From assembly GCA_050942895.1 (NCBI GenBank), contig JBMNOE010000038.1, positions 1 to 16,099 of the forward strand: a DNA stretch of 16,099 bases, in the 5' to 3' direction. This stretch comes from JBNRMR01 sp050942895 (lineage in GTDB: Bacteria > Bacillota > Clostridia > Christensenellales > UBA1750). The position numbers were made by a program, and so were the translations under genes. A model generated the notes under the pieces. It did no database searches and had not been told where the DNA came from. It saw nothing but the letters and a program-made list of their open reading frames with translations. Positions 7,295 through 14,566 of this stretch are shown piece after piece; within the stretch, counting starts at the first letter, position 1, and each line of letters begins with the position of its first letter.

Positions 7295-7809
7295 GTAATT
7301 GTTATTTTATCACTGATTGCGGCATGGCTCTTATTTATTCTTATGAAGGCGCCGTTATTTCACATCACAATCTTTGATAAGGACATTCTGAATTTTTATG
7401 CAGGATATGAATTTTCCACCATAATTATCAGCGCTGTTTTTTGCTTATCCTTGTATCTGCTGGTTGACAAGCTGCGGCTGGGCTGTCTTAACCTTAAGAA
7501 AATTGATGAGCAGTCCGCCCTGTCCCTTTAATCGGATTAAAGCCAAAGGAAAACGAGGGCTTAAAAGCGATAGGCCTGAATATCGGCTTAATTATCACCC
7601 TCGTAACAGGCAGCGTGGTATACTTTCAAACCCTATCCGGCAACGGCCTGATCTTTCGTTCGGTTCTTTCCGGAGCTATTATGGCGGCCTTTATCTGATG
7701 GTTTCTTGCAAAATCCATTAACGAAAAAAAGGGCTTCTTTTGGGCATGGGCCATCCGTTTTGCACAGGATGTCGCCATCTTATTTTCTTTTAATAAAGAA
7801 TTAAAATAA
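7295..7809 (+). pseudogene. Broken multi-pass membrane protein gene
   Basis: A coding-like stretch runs in two frames. The first frame (from about 7298 to the TAA at 7529-7531) encodes two hydrophobic helices, one around IVILSLIAAWLLFILM and one around FSTIIISAVFCLSLYLL. It continues in the -1 frame from about 7525 (PLIGLKPKENEG) with two more helices, around IGLIITLVTG and SVLSGAIMAAFI. This second frame carries an in-frame TGA at 7696-7698 and ends at TAA 7807-7809. Loss of one C in the TCCC run at about 7523-7526 would explain the shift. No ATG/GTG/TTG start is visible at the right place; the frame opens just after a TAG (7292-7294) beside GGAG at 7286-7289. The intact protein would have had about 170 residues and four or five helices. 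I do not recognise the family. A sequencing error could explain one lesion, but three defects make a pseudogene more likely. Confidence 0.65.
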
Positions 7810-7944
7810 CCGCAGCCATTTTTACCTGACCTTGTGGTTTTCCCAGCTAAGTTGAAAGCTGACGAGGCGCTGCGTTTTGGTCATATCGTGGAAGCTTTTC
7901 ATAAATTAGTCAAAATCAGAAGCAAGCAAGCAGTTAGTTGCAAC
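7810..7944. other. Non-genic stretch with a possible coding scrap
   Basis: No complete gene is visible. A short + strand reading at about 7834-7930 (GTG start; KLKADEALRFGHIVEAFHKL) has protein-like composition. However, it runs straight through the atp terminator and into the antisense of atpC, has no ribosome binding site, and matches nothing I recognise. It may be the remnant of a gene truncated when the neighbouring accessory DNA arrived. Confidence 0.25.
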
Positions 7945-7985
7945 AAAAAACCCATGCATCAGCTCGAAATGAGTGCATGGGTTTT
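7945..7985 (-). terminator. Intrinsic terminator of the atp operon
   Basis: AAAACCCATGCA (7947-7958) pairs perfectly with TGCATGGGTTTT (7974-7985). On the minus strand six U residues follow (complement of A7945-A7950). It begins 15 nt past the atpC stop codon. The symmetric A/T flanks mean it could also work on the plus strand. Confidence 0.92.
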
Positions 7986-7999
7986 GTATGGTCTTTTTG

Positions 8000-8422
8000 C
8001 TATTCGTCGCCGCCCGGGTGGTAGTTGACCTCTATGCGCACAAGAGCGCGCCTGAGCTGCACCTGATAGCTCTGCATCTTCAGGCCGTCGGCTCTTTCCT
8101 GCATGAGTGTAACCATCTGCTGGCGGTCGGCCTCGGCGCGCGGCAGGTCAATTTCTCCCGGCCTTTGGGCAATGCTGGTGACGATGTTGACCGTGTCGTT
8201 TTCAACCATGGCATAGCCGCCGAAAACAGCGATTTTCTGCTCAGCCTTGTCGCCGTCTATTACGCGCAGTATTCCGTCGCCCAAGGCCGCTGACAGGGGT
8301 TCATGACCGGGGAGAATGCCCATGTCGCCATCCACACAGCGCATGACGATCATATCGGCCGTTTCTTGAATTTTCACTCCGCGGGGGGTGACTACCCGCA
8401 GGTTTACTTTCTTTTTTTCCAT
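8000..8422 (-). CDS. atpC: F1Fo ATP synthase epsilon subunit
   Basis: Epsilon is the small central-stalk subunit that couples gamma to the c-ring and can restrain ATP hydrolysis. The 140-residue protein has the N-terminal beta sandwich (VNLRVVTPRGV; GDMGILPGHEPLSAAL; VFGGYAMVENDTVNIV) and the C-terminal two-helix region starting near ERADGLKMQSYQ. Length is normal. The start is taken as ATG 8422 (MEKKKVNL), with GGGGG about 11 nt upstream. A TTG at 8440 would add six residues and sits 6 nt from a GAGG overlapping the atpD end, so it cannot be excluded. It is the last gene of the operon, 26 bp after atpD, and is followed by the terminator. Confidence 0.95.
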   Translation of the reverse strand: MEKKKVNLRVVTPRGVKIQETADMIVMRCVDGDMGILPGHEPLSAALGDGILRVIDGDKAEQKIAVFGGYAMVENDTVNIVTSIAQRPGEIDLPRAEADRQQMVTLMQERADGLKMQSYQVQLRRALVRIEVNYHPGGDE

Positions 8423-8448
8423 ATTTTCATTTTCCCCCAAGATTTACC

Positions 8449-9873
8449 TCACCCGTTTGATATTCTGAAGCGCTCGACGACCTCGTTTATGGTGCCCGCA
8501 TTAAGGAACATCCCCTCGGGAATTTCATCATGAACGCCCTCGGTGATCTCCTTAAACCCGCGGATGGTCTCGTCAATGGTGACATATCTGCCAGGTATGG
8601 AGGTGTGTTTTTCCGCCACAAAGAAGGGCTGGGAAAGAAAGCGCTGTATCTTTCTTGCCCTGCTGACGGTAAGCCTGTCGCCTTCGGACAGTTCATCCAG
8701 CCCCAAAATGGCCACGATGTCCTGAAGATCATTGTAGCGCTGCAATATGCTCTGGACGGAGCGGGCCACATTGTAATGCTCGGCGCCGACAATGCTCTGG
8801 TTCAATATGCGTGAGGTTGAATCCAGGGGAGACACCGCAGGATAAATTCCCTGTTCGACTATGGAACGGGACAGAACGGTTACTGCGTCCAGATGGGCGA
8901 ATGTGGTGGCGGTGGCAGGGTCGGTAAAGTCATCCGCGGGGACATATATCGCTTGAACGGAGGTGATGGAGCCGCTTTTTGTGGAAGCGATGCGCTCCTG
9001 CAGCATGCCGATTTCGTTGGCAAGGGTGGGCTGATATCCCACAGCGCTGGGCACGCGGCCCAAAAGCGCTGAGACCTCTGAACCCGCCTGCACGAAGCGG
9101 AATATATTGTCTATGAACAAAAGCATGTCCTGCTGCTCTTCATCGCGGAAGTATTCCGCCATGGTAAGCCCCGTAAGCCCCACGCGCATACGCACTCCCG
9201 GGGGTTCGTTCATCTGGCCGAACACCAGCGCCGCTTTGTCCATAACTCCGGATTTGATCATGTCATAATACAGGTCGTTGCCCTCGCGGGTACGCTCGCC
9301 AACGCCGACGAATATGGAATAGCCGCCGTGCTCCATGGCGATGCTGTTGATCAGCTCCATTATAAGCACCGTTTTTCCGACTCCCGCGCCGCCAAAAAGC
9401 CCTATCTTGCCGCCCTTAGGGTAGGGGCAAAGCAGGTCTATGGCCTTTATGCCGGTTTCCAGCATTTCAGGCACAGCAATCTGATCAGCCAGGGCAGGGG
9501 GCATCCTGTGGATGGGCCAGCGCTCCTCGGTTTCCACCTCCGGTTTGTTGTCGATGGGTTCGCCCAGAACATTGAGCATCCGCCCCAGCACCTGTGAGCC
9601 TACAGGCACCGATATGGGCGCACCCGTGTCCACCGCTTCCATGCCGCGCCTGAGGCCCTCCGTCGGATTCATCGATATGCAGCGAACCTTGTTATCACCA
9701 AGATGCTGCACCACCTCCAGCACAACTGTGGCGCCCTCGTGCTCCACCTCTATTGCGTTGTAAAGCGCAGGCAGCCCGCCATCAAACCAGACGTCCAGCA
9801 CCGCGCCGATTATTTGCACAATTTTACCCTTATTGCTATTTTTACCCTTTTCGCTCTTTTTTATATCGGCCAA
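8449..9873 (-). CDS. atpD: F1Fo ATP synthase beta subunit
   Basis: Beta carries the catalytic nucleotide sites of F1. The 474-residue protein has the P-loop GGAGVGKT at 161-168, the catalytic glutamate E193 in GERTREGND, and the family stretches ALLGRVPSAVGYQPTL, DDFTDPATATTFAHLDA and SPLDSTSRIL. The torque-transmitting loop normally reads DELSEED but here is DELSEGD (393-399), with Gly398 in place of Glu. The start codon is TTG at 9873. No other start lies between the upstream stop and Met68, and the following NKGKIVQIIGAVLDV matches the usual N-terminus. GAGG, 10 nt upstream, overlaps the atpG stop codon, which suggests translational coupling. Confidence 0.98.
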   Translation of the reverse strand: MADIKKSEKGKNSNKGKIVQIIGAVLDVWFDGGLPALYNAIEVEHEGATVVLEVVQHLGDNKVRCISMNPTEGLRRGMEAVDTGAPISVPVGSQVLGRMLNVLGEPIDNKPEVETEERWPIHRMPPALADQIAVPEMLETGIKAIDLLCPYPKGGKIGLFGGAGVGKTVLIMELINSIAMEHGGYSIFVGVGERTREGNDLYYDMIKSGVMDKAALVFGQMNEPPGVRMRVGLTGLTMAEYFRDEEQQDMLLFIDNIFRFVQAGSEVSALLGRVPSAVGYQPTLANEIGMLQERIASTKSGSITSVQAIYVPADDFTDPATATTFAHLDAVTVLSRSIVEQGIYPAVSPLDSTSRILNQSIVGAEHYNVARSVQSILQRYNDLQDIVAILGLDELSEGDRLTVSRARKIQRFLSQPFFVAEKHTSIPGRYVTIDETIRGFKEITEGVHDEIPEGMFLNAGTINEVVERFRISNG

Positions 9874-9885
9874 TATGTTTTCACC

Positions 9886-10752
9886 TCATTGCAATATATT
9901 TGCGCTGCTGACGATTTCATTCAGCTCCTGCGTTATGGCAGCTTGGCGCTTGCGGTTATACATCAGATTAAGATCGTCGATGATCTCGCCGGCGTTTTTG
10001 CCGGCGGACTCCATATTCATCATGCGCGCGGCGTGCTCGCAGGCCATCGAATGGGACAGCGCCACAAAAAAGCACATGTGAAGATACAGCGGCAGCATAT
10101 GATCTAAAAAGGAAGCGGCATCAGGCTCATATTTCATCCCGACTTGCTTCTCGCCTTTTTTTAGTTCATCCAAACGGCTCAGATCGCCATAAAGGGGGAG
10201 CAGCCTTTCCACCCGGGGGATATGGCTCAGCGTTGATTCAAACTCTGTGTAAGCCAGAAAAACCTCATCCACATCGCCGGAGGCAAACATCTGCGATGTG
10301 ATCTCACCCAGGCTGCCCGCGCCCGTATATATCTGCGCCTCGGATGCGTCTGTAATCCTGCAAAAAACGTTTTTTTCACGCCGCCTGAAATACTGGCAGC
10401 CCTTTGCGCCGGTGGAGAGTATTTTTTCGTTCTTGCCGTCGCTCATGTGTTTTAATGCCGCGTTGCAGATGTTGACATTATAGCTTCCGCAAAGGCCCAT
10501 GTCGCTGGTGATAACCACATAAGCGCTCTGCTTCACCTGACGGTTTTCAGCAAAAGGATGATTTCTGATCTCATCAAAACGCTTTAGGTCGTCGATGGTG
10601 TTTTTCATATCGCCGTGCATGGCAAGGATGCCATCAAGCCTCGACCTTGCTTTGTGAAGCTTTGTGGCAGAGACCATGTCCATGGCGTTTAGAACTTGTT
10701 TTGTGGTGCGCACATTTGCCATGCGCTGCCTGATATCTTTAATCGAAGCCAT
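9886..10752 (-). CDS. atpG: F1Fo ATP synthase gamma subunit
   Basis: Gamma is the rotor shaft inside the alpha3beta3 ring. The 288-residue product starts MASIKDIRQRMANVRTTKQ, the classic N-terminal helix. It has the SDMGLCGSYN stretch at 83-92 (family SDxGLCGxxN) and ends with the conserved helix NLMYNRKRQAAITQELNEIVSSA. ATG 10752 has GGAG 6 nt upstream. The gap to atpA is only 11 bp, and the stop overlaps the ribosome binding site of atpD. Length is typical. Confidence 0.97.
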   Translation of the reverse strand: MASIKDIRQRMANVRTTKQVLNAMDMVSATKLHKARSRLDGILAMHGDMKNTIDDLKRFDEIRNHPFAENRQVKQSAYVVITSDMGLCGSYNVNICNAALKHMSDGKNEKILSTGAKGCQYFRRREKNVFCRITDASEAQIYTGAGSLGEITSQMFASGDVDEVFLAYTEFESTLSHIPRVERLLPLYGDLSRLDELKKGEKQVGMKYEPDAASFLDHMLPLYLHMCFFVALSHSMACEHAARMMNMESAGKNAGEIIDDLNLMYNRKRQAAITQELNEIVSSANILQ

Positions 10753-10763
10753 GGCGCGCTCCT

Positions 10764-12275
10764 TTAGCCAAAGCCATGCCGCTCTTTGAATTCACGGATG
10801 GCCTCCTTGATATGTTCCTCCAGCTCAGGCGAAACGCTTCCCGTCTCGTGAATCTCCTCCTCGATAAAGCGCTTCTCCTTTTCGACAAAGCTCAAGAAGC
10901 CCTTTTGAAACTCCTGCACGCGGTCGATGTCCACATCGAGCAGATGCCTGTTCACCAGAGCGTAGAGTATAAGCACCTGTTTCTCAACGGACATGGGCCT
11001 GTACTGGGGCTGCTTGAGCACCTCCATAATGCGCTCTCCCTGATTCAGACGCTCCAAAGTGTCCTGACTCAAATCGGAACCGAACTGGGCAAATGCCGAA
11101 AGCTCGCGATATTGGGCAAATTCAATCCGCAGCGGGCCGGCGATGTTCTTCATGGCGTCTATCTGTGCGGAGCCGCCGACCCTGGAAACGGAAAGCCCCG
11201 GGTTTATGGCAGGGCGGACGCCGTCGTTGAACAGATCCGCTTCAAGATATATCTGCCCGTCTGTAATGGAGATCACGTTTGTGGGTATATATGCGGAGAT
11301 ATCGCCCTCCTGGGTTTCGATGATGGGAAGCGCCGTCAAAGACCCGCCGCCATGGGCGTCGCTGAGACAGGCTGCCCGTTCCAAGAGCCTTGAGTGCAGG
11401 TAAAAGACGTCGCCCGGATAAGCCTCGCGGCCCGGCGGCCTGCGCAGAAGCAGGCTGATGGTGCGGTATGCCACTGCATGCTTTGAAAGGTCGTCGTAGA
11501 CGATCAGCACATCCTTGCCGGCGGCCATCCATTCCTCGCCGACGGCGCAGCCCGCATAGGGTGCGATGTACTGCAGGGGAGCGGGATCGCTGGCGGTGGA
11601 AACCACCACGGTGGTATAGTCCATCGCGCCTGTTTCCCTCAGCACCTTGATGATGTTAGCAACCGTGGACGCCTTCTGCCCGATGGCCACATATATGCAA
11701 AGGACGTCTTTATCCTTCTGGTTTATAATCGTGTCAATGCCGATCGTGGTCTTTCCGGTCTGGCGGTCGCCGATTATCAGTTCCCTTTGGCCCCGGCCTA
11801 TCGGCACCATGGCGTCTATCGCTTTGATGCCGGTGTGAAGGGGCTCGTTGACCTCTTTGCGCATTATAACGCTGGGGGCATTGCTCTCGATTTTTCTGTA
11901 GGACGAAGTGACCAGAGCGCCCCTGTTGTCGACGGGCTGGCCCAGCGCATTTACAACGCGGCCAAGGAGGGCGTCGCCGACGGGCATCTCGGCCATGCGG
12001 CCTGTGAGCTTGACGGGATCCCCCTCGCGGATGCTGGCGTCCGGGCCCATTAGCACCGCGCCTATGCTGTCTTCGTCCAGGTTAAGGGCGATGCCGTATA
12101 TCCCGCCGGGAAACTCCAGAAGTTCGCCGCTCATGGCGCTTTGCAGCCCATAAACGCGGGCGATGCCGTCTCCCACCTGTATGACGGTGCCGGCCTCGGA
12201 GACATCCAGCACGGATGAAAAAGCCTTTATCTGCTCCTTTATCACCTTGCTTATTTCATCGGGCTTAACAATCAT
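10764..12275 (-). CDS. atpA: F1Fo ATP synthase alpha subunit
   Basis: Alpha forms the non-catalytic nucleotide sites and supplies the arginine finger to beta. The 503-residue protein has the P-loop GDRQTGKT at 169-176, the arginine finger Arg365 in SVSRVGGSAQ, and the standard GIKAIDAMVPIGRGQRELIIGD and LLLRRPPGREAYPGDVFYLHSRLLERAA stretches. It ends with the usual helical C-terminal domain. Start ATG 12275 overlaps the end of atpH by 11 bp and has AGGAGAGGGG just upstream within atpH, implying coupled translation. No key residue is missing. Confidence 0.98.
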   Translation of the reverse strand: MIVKPDEISKVIKEQIKAFSSVLDVSEAGTVIQVGDGIARVYGLQSAMSGELLEFPGGIYGIALNLDEDSIGAVLMGPDASIREGDPVKLTGRMAEMPVGDALLGRVVNALGQPVDNRGALVTSSYRKIESNAPSVIMRKEVNEPLHTGIKAIDAMVPIGRGQRELIIGDRQTGKTTIGIDTIINQKDKDVLCIYVAIGQKASTVANIIKVLRETGAMDYTTVVVSTASDPAPLQYIAPYAGCAVGEEWMAAGKDVLIVYDDLSKHAVAYRTISLLLRRPPGREAYPGDVFYLHSRLLERAACLSDAHGGGSLTALPIIETQEGDISAYIPTNVISITDGQIYLEADLFNDGVRPAINPGLSVSRVGGSAQIDAMKNIAGPLRIEFAQYRELSAFAQFGSDLSQDTLERLNQGERIMEVLKQPQYRPMSVEKQVLILYALVNRHLLDVDIDRVQEFQKGFLSFVEKEKRFIEEEIHETGSVSPELEEHIKEAIREFKERHGFG

Positions 12276-12837
12276 TCGATACCCCTCTCCTGACGATTTC
12301 TTTCATGTTCTTTAACTGCGTTCTAACCGTGCGATCGATCAAGCGGCCTTCCATGTGAATATACATTCCGCCGATTACGGCGGGGTCAACTCTGGCAACA
12401 AGATCAACCTGCTTGCCTGTCTTCCTTGCCAGCAGATCCCTAAGCTTTGAAACCTGCTCGGGGCGAAGCTCGGCGGCGGATACCACTGTCGCAGTCAGCT
12501 TACCCTTGTGCTTGTTTCCCATATCAATGAATGCGTCCAGCGAGGGAAGTATCTGCGTTTCGCGGCTTTTATCGATGGCCAGATGCAAAAACCCCATCAG
12601 CTCATCGGAAACTTTCTCACTTTTTTCGCCATTTTCGTTTTTTTCATAAAAGAGCTGCTGCAAAAAGGTCTTCTTGGCGCTGTCCGGTATGCTTGGATGG
12701 ATAAGAAAGCTTTCCACCTGCTCGCTTTTTAGAACATCGCGGATGAGGGCAGCCTGCTGCATGTTTTCGTCCAGCACATCACCTTCGACGGAAAGCTCCA
12801 ACAGCGCATTGGCATAAATTTCTTTTAGCTCAGCCAT
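12265..12837 (-). CDS. atpH: F1Fo ATP synthase delta subunit
   Basis: Delta links the top of F1 to the peripheral stalk. The 190-residue protein has the N-terminal helical bundle (ELKEIYANALLELSVEG) and the C-terminal conserved end, with VDPAVIGGMYIHMEGRLIDRTV and the final helix QLKNMKEIVRRG. It is slightly longer than the usual ~180 residues because of a charged insertion (NENGEKSEKV) around residues 67-77. ATG 12837 has GGAGG 7 nt upstream and overlaps atpF by 13 bp; its end overlaps atpA by 11 bp. Confidence 0.95.
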   Translation of the reverse strand: MAELKEIYANALLELSVEGDVLDENMQQAALIRDVLKSEQVESFLIHPSIPDSAKKTFLQQLFYEKNENGEKSEKVSDELMGFLHLAIDKSRETQILPSLDAFIDMGNKHKGKLTATVVSAAELRPEQVSKLRDLLARKTGKQVDLVARVDPAVIGGMYIHMEGRLIDRTVRTQLKNMKEIVRRGVSNDC

Positions 12838-13376
12838 TTCGTTTCCTCCAGTTGGGCCATGGTTTCGTCAAAGAGCCTGTCCTGGGTGGCGCTGTCGATA
12901 TTTTGGGCCACAAACTTCCCTGCCATAAGGGAAGAAACTTCAAGGATATGCAGCCTTGTTTCCTCTTTCAGCCGCTCCCGCTCGGCCATGGCGCCTTCAT
13001 GGGCGCGGCGCCTTATATCGTTGGCCTCCCGCTTGGCATCCTCGATTATATGTCTGCCCTGATCGGCGGCCTCAAGCCTGGCCGCTTCCAAAATCCGGAT
13101 GCGTTCCGTATCGATATTGATGAACTTTTTCTCATACTCGGCCTTAATTTTGTTCGCCTGCGCCATGCCGTCCCGGGCTTCGTTTAACTGGCCGCTGATC
13201 TTGTCCGAACGCGCGCGCAAAAACTTCTGCACAGGCTTGTACAGAACAAAACCGAGGACTGCCGCCAGCAGGCAAGCGTTGAACAGCTGGAGTGCAACAT
13301 CGAAAAAAGTTTGCATATCCAGACCGAATATCCGCTGCGCGTCGGCGGTCATAAAAATGGCAAAATTATAAATCAA
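12825..13376 (-). CDS. atpF: F1Fo ATP synthase b subunit
   Basis: Subunit b is the membrane-anchored peripheral stalk that holds alpha3beta3 still. The 183-residue protein has one N-terminal membrane helix at about 27-47 (LQLFNACLLAAVLGFVLY), followed by KPVQKFLRAR and a long charged coiled coil (about 50-160). The start is taken as TTG 13376, which has a perfect AGGAGG 9 nt upstream. The in-frame ATG at 13352 (eight residues shorter) has no ribosome binding site. Relatives also carry a short FGLD-type segment before the helix. Only one b gene is present, so the stalk is presumably a homodimer. Confidence 0.95.
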   Translation of the reverse strand: MIYNFAIFMTADAQRIFGLDMQTFFDVALQLFNACLLAAVLGFVLYKPVQKFLRARSDKISGQLNEARDGMAQANKIKAEYEKKFINIDTERIRILEAARLEAADQGRHIIEDAKREANDIRRRAHEGAMAERERLKEETRLHILEVSSLMAGKFVAQNIDSATQDRLFDETMAQLEETKWLS

Positions 13377-13508
13377 ATACGGAAACCTCCTTTCTTAAAT
13401 CGCCTGCGTTTTTACAAAATACAAAGCAACGCCCGTCAAAGCGAGTTTTCGCAGTTTTTGTATAATGCACGCTGGCACAAAGAATCATGGAAGGATGAAA
13501 AAGCGTCA
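13377..13508 (-). other. Unusually long atpE-atpF intercistronic gap with stem-loop
   Basis: This 132-bp gap is the only large one in an otherwise packed operon. ATACAAA..AAC (13419-13430) can pair with GTTTTTGTAT (13454-13463) with a 2-nt bulge, enclosing a small hairpin GCGA(GTTT)TCGC (13441-13452). The structure lies just after the atpE stop and before the AGGAGG of atpF (13386-13391). There is no U-rich tail typical of a terminator. A role in processing or stabilising the atpE message, which is needed in excess for the c-ring, is an inference. Confidence 0.4.
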
Positions 13509-13784
13509 TCACACCATGTTTTGCAGATAAATGTTTACCAGCGGGTTTGCAAAGAGCATTATTATGGCTATCAACAGGCCGTAGATACCCGAGGTCTCCG
13601 CCATGGCAAGGCCGATGAACATGGTGCCCCTGATGTCACCTGAAGCTTCGGGCTGACGCGCTATGGACTCTATGGCCGACACAGCGATTCTTGACTGCCC
13701 AATGGTTGTAATAAAGCCGTTAAAGAGTGCGAGTGCCGCTGAGATGTGCGCTATCGCAATTATAAAAGCCAAGGGATCGTTCAT
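13509..13784 (-). CDS. atpE: F1Fo ATP synthase c subunit (divergent, Na+-type ligands)
   Basis: Subunit c forms the rotating membrane ring that carries the coupling ion. The 91-residue hairpin has two helices joined by the conserved polar loop ARQPEA (42-47). Helix 2 contains the ion-binding Glu63 in AMAETSGIYG. Aligned by eye to the Ilyobacter tartaricus c subunit, Gln30, Glu63, Thr64 and Tyr68 occupy the positions of Na+ ligands or supporting residues Gln32, Glu65, Ser66 and Tyr70. Helix 1 is atypical: the GxGxGxGxG packing motif is reduced to G23-I25-T27-G29-S31, and a histidine (His13) lies in the helix. The frame is intact throughout. ATG 13784 has GGAGG 9 nt upstream. It lies 55 bp after atpB. 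Confidence 0.95.
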   Translation of the reverse strand: MNDPLAFIIAIAHISAALALFNGFITTIGQSRIAVSAIESIARQPEASGDIRGTMFIGLAMAETSGIYGLLIAIIMLFANPLVNIYLQNMV

Positions 13785-13839
13785 AGATTATTCCTCCGAT
13801 TCATGTGTTGATTTTAAATATACCTGCCTTTTAGGCATG

Positions 13840-14520
13840 TTATTCTTCGGTCGCCTGCTTGATGAACATGAGGCTCAACATGCAGAATATATATGTTTGC
13901 AAGGCGCCTATAGCAATGTCGAAGTATGCATGAAGCGCGGCGGGTATGGCGAAGCGGAACACGACGGGCGCCAAGGAATATACCAGCGTCATAAGTATCA
14001 GCCCGGAAAGGGTGTTTCCAAAGAGACGAAAGCTCAAAGAGACCGGCCGCGCCAGTTCACCGATGAGGTTTAGAGGAAAAAACACCGGGTGCGGCGAGAA
14101 AAAACTCTTTAAATATTCCTTCCCGCGGTATTTTATGCCCATAACCTGTATTAGTATGAGTGTCATAAGAGCCAGAGCAAAAGTGGTGGCCCAATCGGCG
14201 GTGGGGGGCCTCATGCCAATTATGCCGGACAGGCTGCATGTAAAAATAAATATAAAGAGAGTGAAAAACCAAGTCCCCAGAGACATGAGCCTCTCACCGA
14301 CGGCGCTCAGCATAAAATTATCGAACAATTCGACAGCCGCCTCTATGATGGACTGAAAGCCTTTTGGTATCTCCTGGAAGCGGCGGAGTTTTATGCGAAC
14401 AAAAATGGCGAGAGCAATCAACAAAGCCATGATAATCCATGTGTTGACTATGGTCTGTGTGATCCACAGCTCTGCTCCGCCTATATTTATGCTCCATATG
14501 TTTTCAATGCCAAATGTCAA
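13840..14520 (-). CDS. atpB: F1Fo ATP synthase a subunit
   Basis: Subunit a is the stator membrane protein that offers half-channels for the coupling ion. The 226-residue protein has the expected hydrophobic helices, the PTADWATTFALALM stretch, and the essential arginine Arg165 in PVSLSFRLFGN (equivalent to E. coli Arg210). The C-terminal helix IAIGALQTYIFCMLSLMFI is also typical. The start is TTG 14520: an in-frame TAG lies two codons upstream, no ATG is nearby, and AGAGGTGA is placed 6 nt upstream. The length is normal for Firmicutes. It is followed by atpE. Confidence 0.96.
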   Translation of the reverse strand: MTFGIENIWSINIGGAELWITQTIVNTWIIMALLIALAIFVRIKLRRFQEIPKGFQSIIEAAVELFDNFMLSAVGERLMSLGTWFFTLFIFIFTCSLSGIIGMRPPTADWATTFALALMTLILIQVMGIKYRGKEYLKSFFSPHPVFFPLNLIGELARPVSLSFRLFGNTLSGLILMTLVYSLAPVVFRFAIPAALHAYFDIAIGALQTYIFCMLSLMFIKQATEE

Positions 14521-14566
14521 ATCCTATCACCTCTAACCTAGGTATGCAAAAAGCGTACGCCGCCTG

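Noticed and set aside
7523..7542. Programmed -1 frameshift in the membrane gene (CCCTTTA string followed by a hairpin)
   Set aside because: The string matches the X-XXY-YYZ pattern only in the wrong phase relative to the upstream frame, the palindrome has a 3-nt loop and no useful spacing, and a TGA still blocks the downstream frame. Decay is simpler.
7696..7698. TGA read as tryptophan (alternative genetic code)
   Set aside because: secA, atpG and atpD use TGA as a true stop at the expected protein ends, and TGG is the normal Trp codon. The TGA occurs only in an already damaged gene.
13446..13466. Plus-strand TATAAT at 13461-13466 in the atpE-atpF gap as a promoter
   Set aside because: There is no matching -35 box at the right distance and no plus-strand gene downstream; it lies inside the stem-loop of the atp message.
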